60,000 bases of DNA, taken from contig NC_087068.1 in the NCBI RefSeq assembly GCF_963678635.1, forward strand, positions 47,695,785 through 47,755,784, given 5' to 3'. Source of the stretch: Symsagittifera roscoffensis (Eukaryota; Xenacoelomorpha; Acoela; Convolutidae). A program made the position numbers and the translations under genes. The notes beneath the pieces are model-generated. The model was not told the DNA's origin and did no database searches. It saw only the letters and a program-made list of their open reading frames with translations. Shown here in pieces: positions 51,275-60,000 of this stretch. Within the stretch, counting starts at the first letter, position 1. The number at the start of each line of letters is the position of its first letter.

Positions 51275-54200
51275 ATGCAAAACCCGATTAATACACAATT
51301 TTTTCAACCAATTCAACCACAAAACCCAATGAATACACACTCGTATCAACCAACACAAATGCAAAATGAAATACCACTCCCATATTACCTTCAACAACAC
51401 GAAATAACAAACAATCAACTTTCAAATTTTTCACAAATGCCAAATGCCGCAGAATCATTACAAATGACAATGAATCCATACCTTATGGGTGGATCATCAA
51501 TAACATCAAACAAACCATTAATGGTATTCACAGGAACAGATCCTGAATATTCTGTAGAAGATTATTTAAATGCAGTAACAGCAAATTTAATTTTAAATAT
51601 AGGACCTGAACCAATTAATACGCCACTACATCAAAATTGGATACATCGACGCACAGCGTTGATACAGACAACCTTAGACGGCGCAGCCCAAAAATGGTTT
51701 TCAGTATTGCCTAAAGAAATAAAATCAAATTGGAAACGATTTACACAAGAATTTTCAAAAATGTTTGACTCCGAAAGAAATAAACAACAACAAAGAGTTT
51801 TATGTAATGAAATTCGCAGATTACCAAATGAAACCATCAAACAATTAGCAGTACGTATCGAAACACTAGTTCGAAAAGCATATTCATTAAATACACACGA
51901 CTATAAAAACACAAAAATGACAGAAATCTTAATGATGACCTTAACACCTCAATTAAGGAAAATAGCAATAAAAAAGAGAGCATCTCATCCCTCCTCAATT
52001 CGAGAGCCCGATTTAGATTTTCGAAAACTAGTAGACAAACTAGAGCAAGCGGAAATCACAATGAAACTTGAAGAAACAGAAAATCTGAAATTACAATATG
52101 TTAACCGAATTGAAACAAATACCACAAATATCAACAATATACAGGATTCAGATACAGACCTCGTTGAAAAAATCACTGAAATACTCAATATTTATGAAAA
52201 ACACCCAAACTTTAAAGGCAAACCATCTTTCAAAAAATGGTGTAATTATTGCCGACGATACGGACATAGTATTTCTGAATGTAGACAAAAACAACAGGAC
52301 AATCAAAACAAACCTCAGAAATATAAAGAACCAAATAAATCGTTCTATCAATACATGAAGAAAGACCAAAATCTACCAAACAAAAATGTATACAGCAACA
52401 ACAGTTCAGGAAAACCACTTCCAAATAATACCAATTACACGAGAACCCAATCACCATATAACTCAAGTTATAGAGGAAGATCACCAGAACGAAGAAATAC
52501 ACAAAATTCGTCACAAAATCATTACAATAGACCAAATAGTCGAAATAACTACTCCAGATCAAATTCAAACACAACACCATTTGTTTCTAGATCTAATTCC
52601 CAATCAAGGAATAGATACTATCCAAACAATCAGTCACGAAACTCATCATAAAATAGAAATAGAAACTACTCCAATAATCGAAATAGAAGTTATTCAAACA
52701 ACCGAAATCAGAATTACCCGAACAATCGATCAAGGAATAACTCATATAACAGATCAAACTATAACAGACCCAACAATAATTATCAGAACAGATCACGAAA
52801 TAATTCACAAAATCGACATTCAAGTTATAATAGTCGTTATAGAAACTATTCCCAATCACCACACAGAAATAATAACCATTATAATAATTCTAACAATCGC
52901 CACAGAAGTAGTACACCTAAACATCAAAGACGTATTAATCAAGTACAATCAAATCCAGAAACAACATCAGACCCCCCAGGTATTGATGACACAGTTAATG
53001 ACGAACTACAACTAAATCAAATAAACTGTGGATCATCAGATTCAGAAAGTGAAATAGAAAACACTATCTCCATAAATATGATAACAGTCAAAAATGACTA
53101 CGAACCTATTATATATGAACAACCTTTTTCATCACACATATATGAAAATCAATTAGAACTCCTTCACAATTATTATATTGAACCCATCCATTCCACACAA
53201 ACGGCACAAGAAACTAACGAAATCAACACTACAAATCAATCCAATGAAAATGACAAAACAAAATGCTTGAATACAAATCACATCTATCAAAATATACAAA
53301 AAGAACAACCCAAAGAAAAAATTTGGACAATACCATTTCTTTTAGAAAGTCCAAGAAACAAAGATTTTCAACCACCAGATCTTGAAATTGATTTTTTAAT
53401 TGATTCAGGAGCAGAATCAAACATAATAAACATTCCCACATGGAACGAGATAAAAACATTACACCCAAAACTAACACCTCTTAAAACCTCCAGTAAACTA
53501 GCAACAGCACAAGGATCAACATTGGTAAACTATGGAAAAATTCAATTATTTCTTCTCCCCACAAGAACAATAGAGCAAAATAAAATTTTAAATAAACCAT
53601 TTAAACAAATATTTCATATCACTGATATTAAACACAATATCATTGGAATACCATTTATCTCTAAATATATACCAACAATCAACATTTTGAATAGTAAAAT
53701 ATTAATCAAAGATAAATACACAAAAACAAAAGACACATCCCTAACATTTTTTGAAAGATTAAATAAACAACCACCATTCTTTTCAAAATTTTATCCAATA
53801 TATAACCAACAAAGAAAACACCTGAAACCACTATCAGGAAACATATATAATTTTTCAATAAAACAAGTTCACCAATATGATAAAGAACAAAATAAACAAC
53901 AACTCTATATGTCAGACTTTGAATTCAAACCTATCCATAAGTTTTTCAAAATCACAATATCATCAATAAAATATTTGAAAAACTCGAATTCAGATATTAT
54001 TTCGTTACATGTATACAACAATACACCCTATCAAGTAACATTACCTTTAGGACTTTTAGGATATTGCGAAACCAACGCTACGATATCACCAGTACACGAA
54101 AAAGCATACCGCGTAAATAATATACTCCAATTATTAGATATTTGTCAATCCACAATTCTTAATGAAGAATTATCCATAAATAATATAATAAGTAATGAAA

Positions 54201-55642
54201 AAAGAAATACAGATTATTTCACAAAAACCTCATATTTCAAACCTACATTTAACATAAATAACTATACAGAGGATCAACAGAAATTTTTAACAATGTTAAA
54301 CTTCCAACATTCACAAATAACACAAGACGAATTTGATAAATTAGCCAAACAGCTAATAAAATATTCATCAGTCTATGCAACATCTAAATTTGATGTTGGC
54401 AAAATCAGTTCATCACTACATCTCCCATTAAAACCTGACGCAGTTTTCAAAAAACAAAGAGCAAGTAAAGTACCAATTCATTTACACGACAAAGTGAACA
54501 GATTACTCGATATTTTAGAACAATACAAAATTATATCACCGGTAAACAAAGAAGAACAACCAAAAGGTAACACATTTATCAACCCTGTTATCATCCTAGC
54601 AAAAGGCGAATCATTAAAAATAGTTCTAGACGCTAGATATCTTAATTCACTAATAGACGAATCAAAATGCAATTGGCCTATTGAACCAATACAAGTTATT
54701 TTAACAAAAATAAACGGAAAATACTTTACAACCGCAGATATGAATAGTGCATATAATCAAATGCCACTAGATGAACAATCACGACGCTTAACACAATTTG
54801 TTATTGGAAATCAACAATATGAATTCAACCGCCTATTCTATGGAATATCCATAGGACCAGCAGCATTTTCAGCTTTTATGAGCAAAATTTTTAGACCACT
54901 AATACTCAAGAAAAACGCAATCACCTATCTAGACGATGTTTTTATGCAATCACAGACAAAAGAAGAAATGTTCAATGTTTTAGAACACTATCACAAAATA
55001 CTTCAGAATGAAAATCTGAAGGCCGCCCCCGATAAATCACACTTCTTTTTAACACGAGTTAAATTCTTAGGACACAATATAGAAAGAAAAACAATCACTC
55101 CATTAAAATCACGCATTGATGCTATTCAGAAGCTCCAACCACCAACAAACAAAAAGAAAATCCAAGAATTCCTTGGAATGTTAAATTTTTTAAGCAAATA
55201 TGTCTATAACATGCAATTATACCTAAGACCATTCTATAATATACTTAGACAACAAAATAATTTTGAATGGAACACAGAACATCAAACACGATTTGAAGAA
55301 ATTAAAAAACTCTTAACTGAACAAATTTCGAATACAATTCCAGATCCAAATCAACCATTCTATGCAATGTGCGATGCTTCGAATTTTGGCATCGGCGCAG
55401 CATTATTACAATCACACAATGGTACAAACAAAATGAATCTTATATCAGCAAATTCTCGATTATTCACTCAAGCAGAGCTACGACTCTCAACTCTAATGAG
55501 AGAGTGTACAGCCATAATAAATACACTGACAGAGTATGAATTTCTGATACTTGGATCAAAACATCCAACAGTTCTATTCACAGATCACAAACTAATCACT
55601 TCTCTTTACACAGAAATCCAACCCAAATCACCGAGTTTATAG
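51275..55642 (+). CDS. gypsy-2 Gag-Pol (Gag, protease, RT, RNase H), single in-frame stop
   Basis: Gag starts near 51275 (the frame is already open from 51227). It has a capsid-like core (AAQKWFSVLPKEIKSNWKRF) and a knuckle WCNYCRRYGHSISEC (C323-X2-C-X4-H-X4-C336), then an Asn/Arg/Ser/Tyr-rich tail. TAA at 52649-52651 interrupts that tail, but the same frame continues, with the same composition, into Pol. Counting from ATG 53078: protease LIDSGAESN (Asp109), RT motif A TTADMNSAYNQM (Asp554), YLDD 617-620, RNase H CDASNFG (Asp766), REC (Glu809), TDHK (Asp836). The frame ends at 55642, just inside the normal domain length. Catalytic residues are intact. The stop may be a mutation or a readthrough site. 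Confidence 0.85.
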
Positions 55643-56204
55643 ATTTCAATTAATTCTTATGAAATTCCCAAACTTACATATAGTTTGGACAGCAGGAAAG
55701 AATCTTGCATTACCAGACACTTTAAGTCGAAATACACCACCTGAATTACTTACACGTAAAACTACAGTTGAAATACCCAAAAATATAAAACTTTACCTTG
55801 CAGAAAACGAAACATCACCCCGACTAGAATGCAAATATGCAGTAAAAACTGACGTTGAACAATCACAAATAAATACTTTACAACACTTCCCACTTTATTT
55901 AGATTGCCAAAATAACCACTACGAAGTTGATCTACTTGGAATATCAACTTTTAAACCAATTCCATATTCACAATGGATAAAAAATAACACCCAACAAAAA
56001 AGAGTAAAACAACACCCGCATACAAAAGACCTTTTTCCGTTAATCGAAAAAGAAAATCTAACTGATAAAATAAATTTATCAGGACCGCAAACAAACGACT
56101 CAAAATACACAATAAATCAAGTTTTTGACCTTCATGACCCACTTGATACAATTCCTTTATCTAAATTAGAAATAGAAAACATTTTTCTCCCCCCCAACAG
56201 ATAA
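55600..56204 (+). pseudogene. gypsy-2 Pol: RNase H end and linker to integrase, frameshifted
   Basis: A +1 frame relative to Gag-Pol takes over between 55600 and 55642 and carries VYRFQLILMKFPNLHIVWTA and LALPDTLSRN, the conserved block that follows RNase H in Ty3/gypsy. It then continues as a 181-residue linker (from ATG 55659) with no known domain, ending at TAA 56202-56204 just after a C7 run. Two frameshifts therefore bracket this segment. It is well conserved otherwise, so the shifts are likely recent. Confidence 0.75.
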
Positions 56205-56220
56205 AATTACACTTCATACT

Positions 56221-57426
56221 TTGAAACAATATCAAAATCTTGACCCAATAATTAGACAACTAAAATCATGGCACAAATATAAAACTAAACCCGTAAAGGC
56301 AGATACAACAATTTTAGGAAATAAAACACTCCTCCGATATTTTCGAAAATTTAATAATACAACAATTAATGAAAACACAGACCTTCTAGAATACCAATTA
56401 AATGAATCTACAGTTCCCTGTCTCCCCTTAAGTATGATTCTCATAGCTTTTAATATCTCACATACACAAAACATTAAAGGACACTCTGGATCAGAGAAAA
56501 CATATTCAAATTTCGTACAAAACTTTTATTTTCCAAATGCACCAATTTGGATAAAAGTACTATGCAATGATTGTATAGTATGTCAACTAAATAAACCTTA
56601 TCCAAATCAAAAACAAATAGCACAAAAACAAGACTTTAAAGGACAAAGTTTGTACTTCAACCACCGTATTTCATTTGATACAAAAGGACCAATCTCACCA
56701 TCATCCGAAGGAAACTCCTACATTATGGTAATTGTTGACGCATTTACACATTATGTAGCACTTAACCCAGTACCACATTGTAACGCTTATTACGCTTACA
56801 CAACACTTTATGAACACTGGATAGCCAAATTCGGACTACCAGAAATTTTAGTCACAGACAACGGTACGGAATTCATAAATAATGAAATCATCACACTATG
56901 TCATTTATATAACATCAAACACAAACCACGTACATCTCACGCACCTTGGACAAACGGCTTAGTCGAAGGTATGAACCGTTCACTACAAGAATATCTTAGA
57001 TGTATCATCAATGGAAATGATACAAAATACACCGAATGGTCAGCAGATGTAAAACTATTTCCCTTAGCATATAATTCACAAATCACAACAACTATAGGAA
57101 TGTCACCATATGAAATGGTTTTTAATCAAAAGCCACGCAAACCAATTATGTTTACAGCAAACTCTCATAAAAATGCACAAAGTATTTGTCAACCGAATAA
57201 AGACTCAATTTGTTATAACCTACCTTTACACACACACGATGAAGATCATTTTCATCACCCACAAATTTTTAAATTAGCCTCCGGTACACACACCGAATGG
57301 ATTTTAAACAGAGATAAAAAACACAATGAAATATACCAAAAAGTAACAAAAAAGTTGTTACAAAGGCAAAACATTAATGAACAAATAAATTCACGCTTTA
57401 CACCAGCCTCCGATTTAAAAATTTGA
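56221..57426 (+). CDS. gypsy-2 integrase
   Basis: The frame is open from the C-run near 56189 and shows a zinc-binding HHCC (His81, His88, Cys118, Cys121 counted from 56221; CNDCIVCQ). The catalytic core is RISFDTKGP (Asp153), VTDNGTEF (Asp213) and LVEGMNRSL (Glu249), the D,D(35)E triad with 35 residues between the last two. Integrases insert the element DNA into the host genome. The frame ends at TGA 57424-57426, but the same frame is open directly after, so the C-terminal part is only separated by one stop. No ATG at the frame start: it was part of Pol before the C-run shift. Confidence 0.88.
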   Translation: MKQYQNLDPIIRQLKSWHKYKTKPVKADTTILGNKTLLRYFRKFNNTTINENTDLLEYQLNESTVPCLPLSMILIAFNISHTQNIKGHSGSEKTYSNFVQNFYFPNAPIWIKVLCNDCIVCQLNKPYPNQKQIAQKQDFKGQSLYFNHRISFDTKGPISPSSEGNSYIMVIVDAFTHYVALNPVPHCNAYYAYTTLYEHWIAKFGLPEILVTDNGTEFINNEIITLCHLYNIKHKPRTSHAPWTNGLVEGMNRSLQEYLRCIINGNDTKYTEWSADVKLFPLAYNSQITTTIGMSPYEMVFNQKPRKPIMFTANSHKNAQSICQPNKDSICYNLPLHTHDEDHFHHPQIFKLASGTHTEWILNRDKKHNEIYQKVTKKLLQRQNINEQINSRFTPASDLKI

Positions 57427-57447
57427 ACATTTGTTTTAATACCCAAT

Positions 57448-57957
57448 TTGAACACTCAGAAAGGAATTTCTAAAAAATTACAACCCCTTCGTAAAGGACC
57501 ATACCAAATAATTGCCAAACCCACTGATGTCACATATAAAATCACCGACTCAGACAAAAAAGAAATTGTCCAACACCGAAACAATCTATTACCTTATTAC
57601 CCAAAAGAATACGCACTACGCGAACTAACTCAATTATATTCTTTCACAGGTTTAAAAGTTATTCAAAATAACCCACATACGGAGAATAAAACAAAGGAAC
57701 AACATGACATTCATCTCAAAAACCAAAATAAAAAATCAACCACAACAAAAAACAATACAAAAAAGCTAGATCACAATATACCTCAAAAAGAAAGAAAAAA
57801 TAGAAAATTGACAGAAAAAATAATACCCCAAGAACAAATCGACAAATCGGAACATAGAGAGTCATCACGACTTAGAAATCAACCACGTAAAAACTATAAA
57901 ACATTCATCCCACAATCTAAAATATTAAAGAAAGTCGAATTTCAAAAGCAGCTTTAA
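57448..57957 (+). CDS. gypsy-2 integrase C-terminal GPY/F-type module and basic tail
   Basis: In frame with integrase after the TGA. It reads LQPLRKGPYQIIAKPTDVTY (GPY/F-type block), VQHRNNLLPYYPKEYALREL and then a Lys/Asn/Gln-rich tail (ENKTKEQHDIHLKNQNKKS) ending at 57957. GPY/F modules follow the integrase core in many Ty3/gypsy elements and help bind DNA or multimerise. No chromodomain seen. Confidence 0.8.
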   Translation: MNTQKGISKKLQPLRKGPYQIIAKPTDVTYKITDSDKKEIVQHRNNLLPYYPKEYALRELTQLYSFTGLKVIQNNPHTENKTKEQHDIHLKNQNKKSTTTKNNTKKLDHNIPQKERKNRKLTEKIIPQEQIDKSEHRESSRLRNQPRKNYKTFIPQSKILKKVEFQKQL

Positions 57958-58775
57958 TTTTATATTTCATAATCTTTGCACCTCTTAGATATTTTGAACT
58001 TTCATTTTTCAAAATAACATGCTGACAAACACGCAGCGACTCTAGTTCAAAATTAGCCAATAGGATTTATCCAATCCGTCACCTTCTCTAACTCTAACAC
58101 AAACCAACTAGACGAACGATATTAAACTCCAGGCATATCTATAACTATAACTTTACGACCTCCAGGTCAAAAATAAGCAAACGACTCCAACTTGACAACT
58201 AAAATAAATATCACCATAATATCATAACCCTCCCTTATCTAATAACCCAAAAATCAACAATATTTCCAGCTCAGACCTCAAATACCCCCCAAAACAAATA
58301 TGTTAAATTAGCCTAAAGTAAAAGAACGACCATTTTAATTAGCCTAAAGTATAAAAATCTCAAAAATACCCCAGATCATTTGACAAATAAAAATAAAGAA
58401 AAAGAAGACCTCCCGATCACCATAAAATTTGCCCCCAACAATTTTTTACAAAATTCAACCCACTTGTCAAAAAACCAATAAATAATCCGACCACACTTGA
58501 AAATTGCCTCAAACACCAAAAAATATTTGATCGAGAAGCCATTTCTTAAATGCTCTTCTCTCGACCAGTCAACATAATTCTTAACATTCTCATAAACTTT
58601 TTAACGATATTTAAACTTTTAATAATATTTCTTTTTGATACCTTTGAATCTTTTGTAATAATCTTAATCATTTTTTGCAATATTTTTTAAATTTTCTATT
58701 CCCTATTTGAACTATACCTCCAACTTCGAAAGCTATTGACTATATCCACAGGTACGATTCACAAAACTTATCTAA
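57958..58775 (+). other. Non-coding stretch between integrase and post-integrase ORFs
   Basis: AT-rich, many stops in all frames. A doubled CGACCTCCAGGTC/GACTCCAACTTG-like motif near 58140-58190 is the only pattern noted. A GGTACGATTC splice-donor-like or acceptor context (CCACAG at 58746-58751) sits just before the next ORF. Confidence 0.4.
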
Positions 58776-58946
58776 ATGATACGAACCATTTTTAGTAGAA
58801 CAGATATTTTTTTACTATTTGTAATTTTCATAACATTTCTATCATCCCTCATCTTGACAATATGCAAATGTATAAAGAAAGCATTCATCACATTCGCCCT
58901 AGCAACAATCCTCCTAATTCTTTTTCTAGAAGAATACTATAATTAA
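58776..58946 (+). CDS. gypsy-2 small ORF, predicted two-span membrane peptide
   Basis: 56 residues from ATG 58776 to TAA 58944-58946. Hydrophobic segment 1 is about residues 11-30 (FLLFVIFITFLSSLILTI), a short Cys/Lys loop (CKCIKKAF) and segment 2 about residues 38-51 (FITFALATILLILFL), ending EEYYN. Its place after integrase is where envelope-like genes sit in errantivirus-type elements, but it is far too short for an envelope and shows no signal-cleavage or fusion features. Its 3' end overlaps the next open frame by 17 bases. Confidence 0.45.
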   Translation: MIRTIFSRTDIFLLFVIFITFLSSLILTICKCIKKAFITFALATILLILFLEEYYN

Positions 58947-60000
58947 AATAAATTTTTCCACTAAAAGAATAAATAAAAAACCATCAAAAATTGCTAACCA
59001 ACAATCACACAGTCAGTCTTCACCGACATCATCCCAAGATAACCCAACACCATCTTCAACTACCCAAAACCCCCAAACATCTACACGAATTTCCTTTCAA
59101 GATAACCCATATACCTTTGAAGAAAGACACGCTCGTTTATCTGAACCACTAGAACCAGTTCAACGACAAGCACCTTTAAGTGAACCAACATATAACTTAT
59201 ATCCAACACTACCACAAGAATTAAGTAGAATACGAAATCTTAGTCAAAACCAAAATACAGTCGAAATAAATAGACAAATTATACATCCTCGACGAAACAG
59301 AAATTTTCAAACCCCCCGAGTCCATTTTGATATACCTCAATCCCCATCACAAACTACTCCAGAAAACCCCATTGGAATATTACCAGAAACCCCTCCGCTT
59401 CTTTCACAACGTAGCACCTCAAGCCTACCCTCAGATTACTTAGGTTCAACACTAACATCTGAACAAATACGTGAAAATCCCTTTAACCCCACAAACCAAA
59501 CATCACGACTACCATATTGGACAACACATTCATTCACACAAGGTGAACCAAATTTAATCAATGATCCAATAGATATTTCTACGGATACAACAACATCCTC
59601 ATCATTACCAGAAACACTATCACTACCATCAACACCATCAAGCCAGATTTCACCAACGCCATTTAACTTAAATTTCCCAAATAACCTCGACGCTAGATAT
59701 CGAGAACAATTATCAACAAATATTCCTTTAAGACTAGACTGGAATACATTCACAGCACCTCCACCATTATTTGGACAACACCCAGAAAGTAACCGACTCC
59801 ATAACTGGGCACTCAATAGACTACAATATAGACAAGACATCCACGAAGACATTCGTGATCATAACATCCAAATACTCCAACAAAATAGTCTACAATTAAA
59901 ATTTGAAATAACTGTTAAACTAAACAACATTACTCAACATCCCTACCCATTAAACCCACCAAATGTAACAGCTCAATCACTACCGCCACCATTTATAACA
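58930..60000 (+). CDS. gypsy-2 (or adjacent) ATG-less long ORF, Ser/Thr/Pro/Gln-rich, open at window end
   Basis: From after the stop at 58927-58929 the frame is open for 357 codons to the last base, with no in-frame ATG. Composition is Ser, Thr, Pro, Gln and Asn rich (SQSSPTSSQDNPTPSS, LPETLSLPSTPSSQISPTP). A less biased region near 59690-59960 reads LDWNTFTAPPPLFGQHPESN, LQYRQDIHEDIRDHNIQILQ. No family recognised. Length and lack of stops in an AT-rich region argue for real coding. Translation could start by frameshift from the 56-residue ORF, by splicing, or by an unusual start. The minus-strand frame opposite it is a shadow. Confidence 0.6.

Larger units (their letters stand above)
48339..60000 (+). 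mobile_element. gypsy-2: Ty3/gypsy-type retrotransposon with extra ORFs, right end beyond window
   Basis: A leader of ~0.9 kb, two pre-Gag ORFs (49268-51248), Gag with a CCHC knuckle, then protease-RT-RNase H, integrase with a GPY/F-type tail and two post-integrase ORFs. RT (YLDD) and integrase (D,D35E) catalytic residues are intact. Only about six lesions break the coding region, so this copy is far younger than gypsy-1 or Pao. Base composition of the sense strand is very A-rich. LTRs could not be delimited because the 3' end is outside. Confidence 0.8.

Noticed and set aside
52386-53015. 209-residue plus-strand frame rich in Ile/Thr
   Set aside because: Out-of-frame reading of the Asn/Arg/Ser/Tyr-rich Gag-Pol junction; the low-complexity DNA keeps two frames open.
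58776-58946. Envelope gene of gypsy-2
   Set aside because: Far too short, no signal-cleavage, furin-like or fusion features; only two hydrophobic spans.
59436-59852. 138-residue minus-strand frame with Val/Gly/Ser-rich product
   Set aside because: Antisense shadow of the long plus-strand frame 58930-60000; the plus frame is longer and has the same codon bias as the rest of gypsy-2.

Overview
This window comes from the AT-rich nuclear genome of an invertebrate animal; the species cannot be told from the sequence. The evidence is split genes with spliceosomal introns, a BEL/Pao retroelement (a lineage known only from animals), Ty3/gypsy elements, an animal-type cytosolic sulfotransferase, fibronectin type III coding exons and many short inverted-repeat elements. 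No bacterial genes, rRNA, tRNA or CRISPR arrays were seen. Two 200-N assembly gaps (10683-10882 and 46065-46264) interrupt it.

Layout. (1) 1-4263, minus: a decayed Ty3/gypsy element (gypsy-1) with Gag, protease, RT, RNase H and the start of integrase; the RT lacks its catalytic YxDD segment. (2) About 5051-12747, plus: pieces of a host gene encoding at least two fibronectin type III domains. Four exons can be joined by eye with consistent splice phases, and the introns are full of repeats, including a large palindromic ATAATCGATTAT-rich element and a foldback repeat. (3) 15400-26433, plus: a degenerate BEL/Pao element whose LTR-plus-Gag half is present twice in tandem. A ~195-bp piece of a different retroelement lies at the junction. 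(4) 26905-40147, minus: a cytosolic sulfotransferase gene recovered as five phase-compatible exons (a sixth, most 5', is possible near 43.2 kb). Its introns hold a recent 1.6-kb tandem duplication, a Tc1-like foldback element and the start of a dense MITE cluster. (5) 38.1-45.7 kb: nested MITEs. Family A has nine copies with perfect 8-bp target duplications, including one copy inside another. Families B and C and a G-run repeat family D are also present. (6) About 48.3-60.0 kb, plus: a relatively well-preserved Ty3/gypsy element (gypsy-2) running off the window. It has unusually long extra ORFs before Gag, a Gag-Pol frame broken by only a few stops and frameshifts, intact RT and integrase catalytic residues, and two further ORFs after integrase (a 56-residue double-membrane-span peptide and an ATG-less Ser/Thr/Pro/Gln-rich frame open to the window end).

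How the parts relate: the two host genes point in opposite directions and are stretched by mobile DNA in their introns. The retroelements have interacted, since part of the gypsy-2 pre-Gag ORF is spliced into the Pao duplication. Target duplications and nesting give a relative age order for the MITE families. The candidates for something undescribed are the gypsy-2 accessory ORFs, the chimeric Pao duplication and the family-A MITEs.
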